Part shown: piece after piece, positions 36,708 to 44,906 of the stretch
Layout of the letters: every line of letters starts with the position of its first letter
Numbering within the stretch: position 1 is the first letter of the stretch
Source of the DNA: an uncultured Lachnospiraceae bacterium
GTDB lineage: Bacteria > Bacillota > Clostridia > Lachnospirales > Lachnospiraceae
Direction of reading: 5' to 3'
Length of the DNA: 47,945 nt
NCBI GenBank assembly: GCA_905235585.1
Contig: CAJOME010000002.1
Location: 1-47,945 of the forward strand
Notes under the pieces: model-generated
Told to the model about the DNA's origin: nothing
The model's input: only the letters and a program-made list of their open reading frames with translations
Databases searched by the model: none
Program-made: the position numbers and the translations under genes

Positions 36708-36958
36708 TATATGCGCCGATGTTGGAATGTGCTATGAAAGTGTTCTCAATGGACAACGGAGCGGCCGCTTGCGGACAGCTCCGATTGGACATTAGAGAAC
36801 CTGATCCGCATGAGCAAGCAGGCCGACAGGCCGGATTGCGAAGGCGGAGCGGCGATTGCGAGAGCAGTGTTTTGCATGGCAAAACACGAAGCGGAGCAAT
36901 CGACTATCATAAATATATATATATATATTATAAATTGTATATGCGCCGATGTTGGAAT
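36708..36958. repeat. direct repeat of the tRNA-Leu 5' end around a multi-hairpin element
   Basis: A 21-bp sequence occurs at 36708-36728 and again at 36938-36958. The second copy includes the first 16 bases of tRNA-Leu (GCGCCGATGTTGGAAT). The 209 bp between carry three hairpins. One is at 36742-36800 (GTTCTC/GAGAAC outside, GGAGC/GCTCC and CCGC/GCGG inside). A GGCC-rich stem lies near 36815-36842. The last is at 36850-36901 (CGATTGC/GCAATCG outside, GTGTTTTGC/GCAAAACAC inside). An (AT)n tract follows. I see no protein; short open frames crossing it look like artefacts. Confidence 0.7.
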
Positions 36959-37024
36959 TGGCAGACAAGCAGGATTTAGGTTCCTGTGGGTTTTCCCGTG
37001 TGGGTTCAAGTCCCACTCGGCGCA
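36943..37024 (+). tRNA. tRNA-Leu (UAG)
   Basis: An 82-base class II tRNA. Acceptor arms GCGCCGA/TCGGCGC pair perfectly, and the anticodon stem CAGGA/TCCTG holds loop TTTAGGT, giving anticodon TAG. It has a long variable arm (GGG/CCC around TTTT), and the T arm is GTGGG/CCCAC around TTCAAGT. The discriminator is A and CCA is not encoded. A TATAAA box at 36929-36934 would put the transcript start almost at the mature 5' end, but no good -35 is seen. Confidence 0.95.
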
Positions 37025-37047
37025 TTTCTATAAGCCCCGATGCCACG

Positions 37048-37070
37048 AGCACATGGTGCTTTTTTTATTT
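37048..37070 (+). terminator. terminator of tRNA-Leu
   Basis: AGCAC and GTGCT with loop ATG, followed by TTTTTTATTT on the plus strand. The T-run overlaps the last codon of the GH3 gene on the other strand. Confidence 0.75.
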
Positions 37071-39341
37071 CTTATCGTATATCTCCTGCAGAGCCTTGAT
37101 CGCTCTCGAGAGCTTCTCGTGGTCATAATCTCCTTCTCCGAAGCTTACGACACCCCTTAACGGCGAGAACCTCAGCATATCCTGCACCATACGCTCGCTT
37201 ATCGTCTCGGATGACTTTGTCTTTTCTTTATTATCAATATGCAGATAAGAGTTGACGAGAGGCTTTAGTACCTCGGCATACTTCGGATCTCCCAGCAGAT
37301 CTCCGAAGCAGGTATTCTCGGTTATTGTCATGGGAAGCTTCACGGCAGATTCGATGCTCACCTTTTTCGTGTACTGGATATCCCTTGAAGACGAACCAAC
37401 TTCAAGACCGTAATCTCCCGGAGCCACATACCAGTCGTGTATATCTTCATTCCAGTAGGCAAAGGCTCTGCTGTCGAGCTCAAAGGTGACTGTCTTGGTC
37501 TCGCCCGCTCTGAGCGATACCTTGTCAAAACCTCTCAGCTCATGCACCGGTCTCGGTATGCCGTCCTGCGGCGCCGCCACGTATAGCTGCACCACCTCCT
37601 TGCCGGCCATCCTGCCGATATTGGTCACATCCACGGAGACCGTAAGCGGATCGCCCGATTTTATCTTTCTCTTCGATAGCTTGAGATTGGAATACTTGTA
37701 CGTCGTATAAGACAGACCGAATCCAAACGGGAAGAGGACGTCCATCTCTTTGGTATCATAATATCTGTAGCCTACAAACACTCCTTCCGCATAATCCACT
37801 CTGTCCATGTATCCGGGGAAGTTAAGATAGGAAGGATTGTCGGACAGCTTCACCGGAAAAGTCTCCGGCAGTCTGCCTGAGGGATTGGCCTTGCCGAAAA
37901 GCAGATCGTATTCCGCAGAGCCTACATTCTGCCCGCCCAGATACATCTCAAAGATGCCCTTTACCCTGTCCGCCCACGGCATCTCGACCGCTGACCCATT
38001 GTGCAGGACGACGATCACATTTGGCTGTACGTCAAGCACCTCTTCTATCAGTGCATTCTGATTATCGGGCAGTCTCATATGACTCCTGTCATATCCCTCG
38101 GACTCGAATATTTCCGGCAGTCCGGCAAATATCACCGCAACATCGCTCTTCTTTGCAGCATTTACTGCTTTGGCGATAAGATTTCTGTCTGTTTCCTCCT
38201 TATCCACGTCATAGCCGTCGGCATAAACCAGATCATGACCCTTGCCCTTTGCGGCATCCATAAAGGATGTCACCTTGTATGAATTGACATGTGAGCTGCC
38301 TCCGCCCTGGTATCTGGGAGACTTTGCAAATCTGCCTATGACAGCGATCGTATCATGGGGGTCAAGCGGAAGTACTCCGTCTTCATTCTTTAGAAGCACT
38401 GCGCTCTCGGTCGCTATCTTGCCCGCAAGCTCATGATCCGCTTCCTTATCCCATTTTGTGTCTTTTTGCTTCTTTGAGACATATCTGTCCACCCATTTCA
38501 GTATCCTCTCCACAGTATTATCGAGAGTCCTGACCGAAAGCGAACCCTTCTCGACTGCAGCTATGATCTCACGGTCATTTATTCCGTAGGATCCGGGCAT
38601 CTCCAGATCGAGTCCGGCTGCAAGCCCCTTTACCCTGTCATTTACCGCGCCCCAGTCGCTCATCACCACTCCGTCAAATCCCCACTCGTCACGAAGTATG
38701 TCAGTGAGATAGGTCTTATTCTCCGACGCGTGCAGTCCGTTGATCCTGTTGTATGAGCACATCACAGTCCACGGCTTTGCGTTCTTTACCGCACCCTCAA
38801 AAGCCGCAAGATATATCTCGCGCAGAGTGCGCTCATCTATCTCCGCACTCTCCGTAAGTCTTCTGGTCTCCTGATTGTTTGCAAGAAAATGCTTTATCGA
38901 CGTACCGACATTCCTGCTCTGTATACCCTTGATAAGTGCTCCCGACAGCTCTGTAGCTACCAGTGGATCCTCCGAAAAATACTCAAAATTTCTCCCGCAA
39001 AGCGGCGACCTCTTTATATTTACAGCCGGGCCGAGGATGGTGGATACATTCTCTGCCTGACACTCTGCGCCGAGTGCCTTTCCCATCTTATTAAGAAGTC
39101 CCCTGTCAAATGAGGCAGCTGTAGCACATGCAGCCGGAAAACAGACTGCCTTTATGCTCTCGAAGTCACCCAGATGATCCTGCGATGCCGGCTGCTTTCT
39201 CAGCCCGTGAGGCCCGTCACTCACCATTATCTCAGGTATTTTCTGACTCTTTACCGCCTTTGTATGCCAAAAATCCCTTCCCGAACAAAGAGATGCTTTC
39301 TCCTCCAGAGTCATTGACGCTATTATTTTTTTGTAATCCAT
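37065..39341 (-). CDS. glycoside hydrolase family 3 beta-glycosidase
   Basis: A 758-aa enzyme, probably a beta-glucosidase or related exo-glycosidase. No signal peptide is visible, so it should act on imported oligosaccharides in the cytoplasm. The (beta/alpha)8 domain contains KRSPLCGRNFEYFSEDP and the nucleophile Asp229 in GVVMSDWGAVNDR. The second domain has ESAVLLKNEDGVLPL and PEIFESEGYDRSHM, where the acid/base residue usually lies. A fibronectin III-like domain (GKEVVQLYVA) follows, then an extra C-terminal helical stretch of about 90 residues with repeated charged helices. GGGGG precedes the ATG. It stands alone; no sugar transporter is adjacent. Confidence 0.93.
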   Translation of the reverse strand: MDYKKIIASMTLEEKASLCSGRDFWHTKAVKSQKIPEIMVSDGPHGLRKQPASQDHLGDFESIKAVCFPAACATAASFDRGLLNKMGKALGAECQAENVSTILGPAVNIKRSPLCGRNFEYFSEDPLVATELSGALIKGIQSRNVGTSIKHFLANNQETRRLTESAEIDERTLREIYLAAFEGAVKNAKPWTVMCSYNRINGLHASENKTYLTDILRDEWGFDGVVMSDWGAVNDRVKGLAAGLDLEMPGSYGINDREIIAAVEKGSLSVRTLDNTVERILKWVDRYVSKKQKDTKWDKEADHELAGKIATESAVLLKNEDGVLPLDPHDTIAVIGRFAKSPRYQGGGSSHVNSYKVTSFMDAAKGKGHDLVYADGYDVDKEETDRNLIAKAVNAAKKSDVAVIFAGLPEIFESEGYDRSHMRLPDNQNALIEEVLDVQPNVIVVLHNGSAVEMPWADRVKGIFEMYLGGQNVGSAEYDLLFGKANPSGRLPETFPVKLSDNPSYLNFPGYMDRVDYAEGVFVGYRYYDTKEMDVLFPFGFGLSYTTYKYSNLKLSKRKIKSGDPLTVSVDVTNIGRMAGKEVVQLYVAAPQDGIPRPVHELRGFDKVSLRAGETKTVTFELDSRAFAYWNEDIHDWYVAPGDYGLEVGSSSRDIQYTKKVSIESAVKLPMTITENTCFGDLLGDPKYAEVLKPLVNSYLHIDNKEKTKSSETISERMVQDMLRFSPLRGVVSFGEGDYDHEKLSRAIKALQEIYDKK

Positions 39342-39426
39342 GAAAACCCCCTTTTATATTTATAGAAATATTACCCACAGCTTATGTACCCACATATCGC
39401 TGCCGAGGGCAGATGACCTGTATTTA

Positions 39427-39831
39427 TTACAGTATAGCACAACTCAGTTCTTCTGCCATGCCGAAAGTGACCCTTGTCAGCCCTCCGGCACGCCTGGCCA
39501 GTGTACACATGATCCTTCCCGTCACCTCACGCCATTCATCATCCTCAGCTGCCTCGGGTATGATGCCTGATCCGATCTCATCACAGACGATGACGCAGTC
39601 GGGATGCGACCTGATGTATGCCTCTATGATCTGAGCCGGATCCAGTCCGTATTCCAGCGCACTCCTGATAAAAGACTCCAGATGATAGAGGATGTCGTAC
39701 CCATCCATCTCTTTCCTTATATCCGGTGCCGGAAGAAATGCCATATCGAGCACAGCCTCCTCTTTTACCCCGTATGTGTCCATTACATATTTCAGCTTGC
39801 CGCCGTATCTTCCTCCTGTAATAAGCTTCAT
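39427..39831 (-). CDS. CobU-like protein, shortened and with altered P-loop
   Basis: A 134-aa protein related to adenosylcobinamide kinase/guanylyltransferase (CobU/CobP), which salvages and activates cobinamide for B12. It keeps the N-terminal LITGGRYGGKLKY in place of GGxxSGKS, so the P-loop Ser/Thr is Leu. It also keeps the C-terminal VCDEIGSGIIP and REVTGRIMCTLARRA helix. The normal protein is about 180 aa; the guanylylated His region is missing or unrecognisable. No other cobalamin gene is in the window. It follows truA by 15 bases and is probably co-transcribed. It may have another role or be inactive as CobU. Confidence 0.75.
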   Translation of the reverse strand: MKLITGGRYGGKLKYVMDTYGVKEEAVLDMAFLPAPDIRKEMDGYDILYHLESFIRSALEYGLDPAQIIEAYIRSHPDCVIVCDEIGSGIIPEAAEDDEWREVTGRIMCTLARRAGGLTRVTFGMAEELSCAIL

Positions 39832-39846
39832 ATCTCCATCCTTATC

Positions 39847-40626
39847 TCACGAATAATCAACGCTCATCAGGCAGAGCCCCGCTGCCGGAGCCGTCGGACC
39901 CGCCTGCTGTCTGTCAAGAGAATCTATTATGCGCGGTATATCATCCGCCTGCATACTGCCGGTACCGACCTCCAGCAGCGTGCCTGTCATTATACGCACC
40001 ATATTCTGTAAAAAGCCGTCGCCGCAGTAATCGATCCTTATATAAGGACCGTCTTCACGTATATTAATGCTCTTTACGGTACGCACCGTGGACTTCTTCA
40101 TATGGGGATTGCCGCAAAACGCCTTAAAATCATGTGTTCCCGTCATATAGGCTGCAGCTTCCCTCATTGCCTGCACATCCGGCTTGTTTTCCATGACGGT
40201 GACATACTTCCTGTCAAACACCGGCTTGTAGGATGCATGCCAGAGTGTGTATCTGTAGGTCTTGCTCACAGCATTATATCTCGAATGAAATCTCTGGCTC
40301 ACGGTCACCGCCTGTTTTACAGATATGTCTCCGGGCAGATACCGGTTTAAGTGATCGCATATCTCGGCATCAGTCTTTTCCGTAGAGATCATGGCATTCG
40401 CCACCTGACATTTCGCATGTACTCCCGCGTCCGTCCTGCCGGAGCCTATGAGCTGTACCCGCTTCGCATCATCAGGTATCTCGTCGCACCCAAGCACCAT
40501 CCTGGTCAGGACATCCTCTATCTTGCCCTGTATCGTCATCTCTTCTCCGGGCTGCCTCGCCCAGCCTCTGTATCTGGTGCCATCATAAGAGATATATAAT
40601 CTGACGTTCCTTTTTTCCTTTTCCAT
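39847..40626 (-). CDS. truA: tRNA pseudouridine synthase A
   Basis: TruA makes pseudouridine at positions 38-40 of the tRNA anticodon arm. The protein is 259 aa when started at the ATG at 40626, six bases after GGAGGT. The catalytic Asp66 lies in GSGRTDAGVHA, and the C-terminal FLQNMVRIMTGTLLEVG motif is typical. A longer frame twelve codons upstream is rejected for lack of a ribosome binding site. It is divergent from the HAD hydrolase gene, whose -35 box overlaps the truA leader, and is followed by the CobU-like gene. Confidence 0.97.
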   Translation of the reverse strand: MEKEKRNVRLYISYDGTRYRGWARQPGEEMTIQGKIEDVLTRMVLGCDEIPDDAKRVQLIGSGRTDAGVHAKCQVANAMISTEKTDAEICDHLNRYLPGDISVKQAVTVSQRFHSRYNAVSKTYRYTLWHASYKPVFDRKYVTVMENKPDVQAMREAAAYMTGTHDFKAFCGNPHMKKSTVRTVKSINIREDGPYIRIDYCGDGFLQNMVRIMTGTLLEVGTGSMQADDIPRIIDSLDRQQAGPTAPAAGLCLMSVDYS

Positions 40627-40629
40627 CGG

Positions 40630-40658
40630 GTGACCTCCGTCCTGACTTTTAGTATAAT
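40630..40658 (+). promoter_or_regulatory. promoter giving a probably leaderless HAD hydrolase mRNA
   Basis: Plus-strand GTGACC, a 17-base spacer and a perfect TATAAT. The ATG begins seven bases after the -10 box, which is where transcription should start. No Shine-Dalgarno sequence lies between. Confidence 0.65.
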
Positions 40659-40664
40659 ACAAAC

Positions 40665-41450
40665 ATGGATAAAAAGGTTTTATTTTTTGATATCGACGGT
40701 ACGCTGTGGAACTGGAAGAACGAGATCCCCGACAGCACGGCAGAAGCCGTGAGAAGAGTCAGAAAATCCGGACATCTCGCCTTTATCAATACAGGACGGA
40801 CCAGAGGGTATGTGAGAAACGAAGCCCTGCTCGGCATAGGCTTCGACGGGATAGTATCAGGCTGCGGTGCCATGATAGAGTACGACGGCAGAGCGGTCTG
40901 CGATTCACAGATACCCCGTGAGCTTGCTGCAGAGATAGTGGAGGCTGTACGCAGATACGGGTGCAGACCCATACTGGAAGGCAGTGAATACCTGTACATG
41001 GATGCTGAGGACTTCAGGAATGACTGGTACGGTAAAAAGCTGACACGTGAGCTCGGCGACAGACTAAAGAGCATAAAAAACGAATGGGGCAAATGGGAGA
41101 TCCAAAAGCTCTCGCTAGACACCAGAGACGGTGATATAGACGGCTGTGAAAAGGAGTACGGAGACCGGTTTGATTTCATAAAGCATGATCTGTCCGTATG
41201 CGAGCTTGTCCCTTCCGGCTTCTCCAAGGGCACCGGAGTGATAAAGGTCTGTGAGCTGCTTGGCATCCCGGTATCGGACAGCTTTGCTTTCGGAGACAGC
41301 GTAAACGATAAAGAGATGCTTATCGCCGCCGGCACAAGCATAGTAATGGGCAGTGCACGTGACGGAGTAAAAGATTACGCGGACTATGTGACCACACCGC
41401 AGGAGGAAGACGGCATATGGAATGCCTGCCGTCATTTCGGACTGATATAA
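40665..41450 (+). CDS. Cof-type HAD hydrolase
   Basis: A 261-aa cytosolic phosphatase of the HAD IIB (Cof) subfamily, which typically act on sugar phosphates, nucleotides or flavin precursors. Motif I is FFDIDGTLW (Asp9, Asp11), motif II is FINTGRTRG (Thr43), motif III is Lys188 in GFSKGTG and motif IV is FGDSVNDKEML (210-218). The C2-type cap sits between motifs II and III. The true substrate cannot be told. The gene is on the plus strand, with a consensus -10 so close that the message may be leaderless. It shares a terminator with the convergent DtxR-family gene. Confidence 0.92.
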   Translation: MDKKVLFFDIDGTLWNWKNEIPDSTAEAVRRVRKSGHLAFINTGRTRGYVRNEALLGIGFDGIVSGCGAMIEYDGRAVCDSQIPRELAAEIVEAVRRYGCRPILEGSEYLYMDAEDFRNDWYGKKLTRELGDRLKSIKNEWGKWEIQKLSLDTRDGDIDGCEKEYGDRFDFIKHDLSVCELVPSGFSKGTGVIKVCELLGIPVSDSFAFGDSVNDKEMLIAAGTSIVMGSARDGVKDYADYVTTPQEEDGIWNACRHFGLI

Positions 41451-41476
41451 AGGTGTGACATGACCGTCACGCCTTT
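41449..41476. terminator. bidirectional terminator between convergent genes
   Basis: AAAGGTGTGAC and GTCACGCCTTT form an 11-bp stem with one G-U pair and a 6-base loop. It overlaps both gene ends: the last bases of the HAD stop codon and the final codons of the DtxR-family gene. The T-runs on each side are short. Confidence 0.65.
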
Positions 41477-41832
41477 TGATTAAACTCCACTATTTTCATA
41501 AAAGTCTCTTCGGAGATATCGTGCTCCATCTTGCACGCGTCCTTCTGCGCGTTATCGGTACCCACTCCAAGATTTTCCAAAAAGAGTGTAAGCTCCTTCT
41601 CGCGTGTGTATATCTTAGTGGCAACCTTTCTCCCCATTTCGGTCAGCTCGATATGATTGTTCTCATCCATAGTGATATAGCCGTTCTCCCTTAGACGCTT
41701 CATGGCTATGGATACACTGGGTTTGGAAAAGCCCAGCTCCACGGCTATGTCTATGCTTCTGACATTCCCCTTCTGCTCCTTTATCTTAAGTATGGACTCC
41801 AGATAATCCTCTGCTGATTCATGGATATTCAT
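41467..41832 (-). CDS. DtxR/MntR-family metal-dependent repressor
   Basis: A 121-aa regulator expected to bind DNA when loaded with Mn(II) or Fe(II). The N-terminal winged helix (SIDIAVELGFSKPSVSIAMK) is followed by the dimer helix. Candidate ligands are Asp9 and Glu12 in EDYLE and Glu103/His104 in CKMEHD, as in the MntR/DtxR site. The His normally found in the dimer helix (MntR His77) appears to be Glu here. It lacks an SH3-like third domain, as in MntR. GGAGG precedes the ATG at 41832. It follows the WYL regulator by 40 bases. No metal transporter is adjacent, so its targets lie elsewhere. Confidence 0.88.
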   Translation of the reverse strand: MNIHESAEDYLESILKIKEQKGNVRSIDIAVELGFSKPSVSIAMKRLRENGYITMDENNHIELTEMGRKVATKIYTREKELTLFLENLGVGTDNAQKDACKMEHDISEETFMKIVEFNQKA

Positions 41833-41872
41833 TACCGCCTCCGTTCCGTATGCCCCAATCACACGTCAAAAA

Positions 41873-42862
41873 CTATCTGTACATCTTTATTATCGACTGA
41901 GCTTCCTTCTTAAACTGCCTGACCACATTATCGGGACCGGTTATTTTGGCCTCACCGCCGAGTCCGAATATCCATCCGAAGAACTGCTCGCTCACAGCCA
42001 CCTCCACGCTTGTCTGCGACCAGCCTTTTTCTCTTGTTGCACGTACAGGTATGTCTCTGCCGAAGCGATCGATCATCACACCTACTATCTCGTTTTTGAA
42101 GGCTATCCTTACCTTCTGCTCCTTGCCCGAATACATGCCGAATTTATTCCTCGCGTAAGCAGCCATATCAAAGTTTTTGAAGAGCTGACGTCCCTCTCTT
42201 TTGCTTCCCGTGAGCTCTATATGCCTCATCTTATCGACTCGGAAATGCTTTATCTTATCGTCAGCCGGATCGTATGCCACCAGATAATAGTTCTCATCAT
42301 CCCACATCAGTGCCCAGGGGCTTATCTCATATACTCCCTTCTCCGTCGGCACCAGCTGCCTGTGCAGATCCCATCTCATATATTCCATGGATATGCTGTT
42401 GTTATGACTTATCGCAGTATGAAGCTTATCCACATTATAATAAATGCTTTCGTTCATGGTCTTGATACGTCCGTGTACCACTACCTGACGCTTCAGCTGC
42501 GCCGCCTCATACTCACTCGAAAGTCCCGTGAGCTTCTTTATGAGCTCTGCGGACTTCTTCTCCGTAATAAACTTTGAAGACTGTATCGCATCCACCAGAA
42601 GCTTCAGCTCGGCCAGTTCAAACTGCTTTTTTCCGACATGGTAAAAATACCCTCTGCCGATCTGCTCGCCTATCACATCGATACCCAGTGTCCTGAGTGC
42701 CTCCATGTCATCATAGAGACTCTTCCTGTCCGCAGTCACCCCGTAATCCTCGAGATGATCCTGTATCTCAGGCATCGTCAGCGCGTGATCATCGTCTGTC
42801 TTCTCCACCATGATCTTCGCGAGATAGTAAAGCTTCAGTTTTTGATTTGTACCCTTAGGCAT
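41873..42862 (-). CDS. WYL-domain transcriptional regulator
   Basis: A 329-aa regulator. The N-terminal winged helix (residues about 8-75) has LTMPEIQDHLEDYGVTADRK followed by SLYDDMEALRTLGIDVIG, the HTH_11/DeoR-like form. The WYL domain follows from about residue 140, with ISMEYMRWD, WALMWDDENYYLVAYDP and the basic RVDKMRHIELT. The C-terminal extension is the usual WCX-like part. WYL proteins sense nucleotides or nucleic acids and regulate processes such as DNA damage response or phage defence, but the target here is unknown. AGGAGG precedes the ATG. It lies between a cell-surface protein gene and the DtxR-family gene. Confidence 0.9.
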   Translation of the reverse strand: MPKGTNQKLKLYYLAKIMVEKTDDDHALTMPEIQDHLEDYGVTADRKSLYDDMEALRTLGIDVIGEQIGRGYFYHVGKKQFELAELKLLVDAIQSSKFITEKKSAELIKKLTGLSSEYEAAQLKRQVVVHGRIKTMNESIYYNVDKLHTAISHNNSISMEYMRWDLHRQLVPTEKGVYEISPWALMWDDENYYLVAYDPADDKIKHFRVDKMRHIELTGSKREGRQLFKNFDMAAYARNKFGMYSGKEQKVRIAFKNEIVGVMIDRFGRDIPVRATREKGWSQTSVEVAVSEQFFGWIFGLGGEAKITGPDNVVRQFKKEAQSIIKMYR

Positions 42863-42888
42863 GATGTCACCTCCTGTCAGATCATCCG

Positions 42889-44763
42889 TCAGCGGAATAT
42901 GACCTGTTTACCCTTTTGTGCTACCGCGATATAAGTCTTTCCGGTATTTATCTGTATCTCATTCCCCATGTCATCAAAATAACGTGTCGGGGTATAATCG
43001 CTCGACTTGTTCCAGTTTATATGTATTCCTCTGCCTTTTGTGAAATAATATCCGTCCTCGCCCGAATCTATCATGGCAAACCCGAGATACCCTTTTTTGT
43101 CCAGCGTTTTGCTCTTTGTATTCTGCACTATGACATTGGTAAAGGATATCTGCTGTCCTGTGATCGCATCCTTTTGGGCGGCTCCGTGCAGGTACTTGTA
43201 GTACTTGCCGTCAGCGGCATTGTAGGTAAGCTTTGACTTGCTGTAAGGGAATACCTCCGCCAGATCTACCGTGGATGCACTCACGGCATTGCTGTACTGT
43301 GACAGATCATTCACGCCGGATGCGAATTTAAAGTGCGAGGGGTTGTAGAGTCCCGCTCTGAGATTAAGCGAATAGCCCTGCTGCATCGCAGCCTTCTGTA
43401 TGCCGGAAGCGGAAATATATGCATTGTGCGGTGCCGATCTGTCGTCTGTGCGGAAGAAATACCCCGCTCCGGGGGCCTTGCCTCCGACCCCGTATTCATA
43501 GGTGCCCGACAGATTGTTCATATCGGCGGCATTGATCACACCCTTCATATATGCCACTCCGCCGAAGTGTATAAGGATCGGATCCCATTCCTTTGCCGCA
43601 TAAATATAGTACAGTCTGCAGCTCCTCAGATTGCCTATGCGGCTCATCCCCTGCCAGTCAGGTATGATCGCCATCTGCCTGGAGATGCCTCCCTCCTCCA
43701 TTATCTCATAGAGTATATCCGCGCGTCCTATACCGTATGAAGGCTGCGCAGCCTTGTCCGTCGGCATCATCACGGCTATGGGTCTGAGATTTGCCTGCGC
43801 CGTGCTCACCGGTTCATTGGTATATACGCTTCGGGTCGAGCTCGTGGTATAGGTACCGTATACTCCCTTCGGAACCGCAGGAGAATTGTCCTCCGCTCCG
43901 TCCGGTCCCTGCGTATCTATATCAGTGATCTGTGACGGATCTATGGCTCCGCTGCCCGTGTCTGATGCGATAGCACTGTCCGCAGCTGTCGACACAGTAT
44001 AGTGCCCGAGATATTGCCCATAATAATTTGCATACGCATAACTGTATTTTCCTACCGGCGCAGGTGCCCCCGTACCAAGTGTCCTGTATGCCGCCGACTG
44101 TCTGGCATTGTTCATGATACCGGCATCTATGATAGCCGCATAAGTCGCGACATTAAACGAAGCGTTGCCCGCACGACCCTCGGTCACTCCCACTTCCACG
44201 AAATGCCTGAGCAGCTCAGGTGGGTTGTTGCCTATGGATGCTGCCACATCGGGATTGTGGGTAAGATAATATGTCGCGTCAAAGACCTTTGAATAATCCC
44301 TTCCGTTATAGGTCGTCGCGGTCACTGCAGCCGCCGGATGGTTGAGCAGATACGGATTCTTCAGACAGCTCGTGAGCACATTGTAGAAAGCATCCGGTTT
44401 GCCCTCCTTCTTCCCCAGGTACTCCGCGCAATAAGCAGACAGAGTATTGTAGTCCATTATATATCCGTTATCGAGAAGCATCTCAAGATTACGGTAGCAG
44501 TTCTTCGCCATATCTATGCTTATCTGCGTGCCGCCGAGCGCTTTTTGATCCGCAAATGTCCAGTAGGTATTCTCCACTTCCGTAAGATATACCGGAGACC
44601 ATACCGTGGAGTCGCTTGAGCCGAGCTTCGTCTTCATGTCGGCTACTGTCGTAAATACGGTGTTGCGCTTTACGACCGTCGCTGCTCCCGCTCTTGCCGG
44701 AAAGACCAGTCCGGTAAGGAGCACTGTCACAGCGAGTATGATCCCTGCCGCTCTTTTGATCAT
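42889..44763 (-). CDS. secreted DUF3048 protein with N-terminal NPDV-repeat domain
   Basis: A 624-aa exported protein. The start at 44763 has GGAGG eight bases upstream and gives a clear signal peptide (MIKRAAGIILAVTVLLTGLV, then ARAGAA); no lipobox Cys is seen. Residues about 150-230 hold FDATYYLTHNPDVAASIGNN and RHFVEVGVTEGRA, the 'NPDL' type of repeat found in clostridial surface proteins. The C-terminal half (from about 320) is DUF3048, YerB-like: PIAVMMPTDKAAQPSYGIGR, GGISRQMAIIPD, RIGNLRSCRLYYIYAAKEWD. DUF3048 function is unknown. A Ser/Thr/Asp-rich linker joins the parts. Confidence 0.9.
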   Translation of the reverse strand: MIKRAAGIILAVTVLLTGLVFPARAGAATVVKRNTVFTTVADMKTKLGSSDSTVWSPVYLTEVENTYWTFADQKALGGTQISIDMAKNCYRNLEMLLDNGYIMDYNTLSAYCAEYLGKKEGKPDAFYNVLTSCLKNPYLLNHPAAAVTATTYNGRDYSKVFDATYYLTHNPDVAASIGNNPPELLRHFVEVGVTEGRAGNASFNVATYAAIIDAGIMNNARQSAAYRTLGTGAPAPVGKYSYAYANYYGQYLGHYTVSTAADSAIASDTGSGAIDPSQITDIDTQGPDGAEDNSPAVPKGVYGTYTTSSTRSVYTNEPVSTAQANLRPIAVMMPTDKAAQPSYGIGRADILYEIMEEGGISRQMAIIPDWQGMSRIGNLRSCRLYYIYAAKEWDPILIHFGGVAYMKGVINAADMNNLSGTYEYGVGGKAPGAGYFFRTDDRSAPHNAYISASGIQKAAMQQGYSLNLRAGLYNPSHFKFASGVNDLSQYSNAVSASTVDLAEVFPYSKSKLTYNAADGKYYKYLHGAAQKDAITGQQISFTNVIVQNTKSKTLDKKGYLGFAMIDSGEDGYYFTKGRGIHINWNKSSDYTPTRYFDDMGNEIQINTGKTYIAVAQKGKQVIFR

Positions 44764-44794
44764 ATATAAATCCTCCCCAAAAAATGATTGTAAA

Positions 44795-44803
44795 ATTATA
44801 CCA
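44795..44803 (-). promoter_or_regulatory. extended -10 promoter of the DUF3048 gene
   Basis: TGG followed by a perfect TATAAT on the minus strand, about 32 bases before the start codon. The -35 region (AGTACA) is poor, typical of extended -10 promoters. A TGACAG/CTGTCA inverted repeat at 44858-44873 lies further upstream and could be an operator. Confidence 0.6.
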
Positions 44804-44906
44804 TAAAACATGACGGGTGTACTACTTTACACTTCCCCCCATAATATCCGATTGATCTGACAGCGATCTGTCAAACCATTGTCCTGCTCTTAAACGCTCC
44901 GGGAAT

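Noticed and set aside
36719-37052. Overlapping frames of 76-116 codons across the tRNA-Leu repeat region on both strands
   Set aside because: They run through hairpins, an AT dinucleotide tract and the tRNA itself and have Cys/Arg-rich artefact-like composition.
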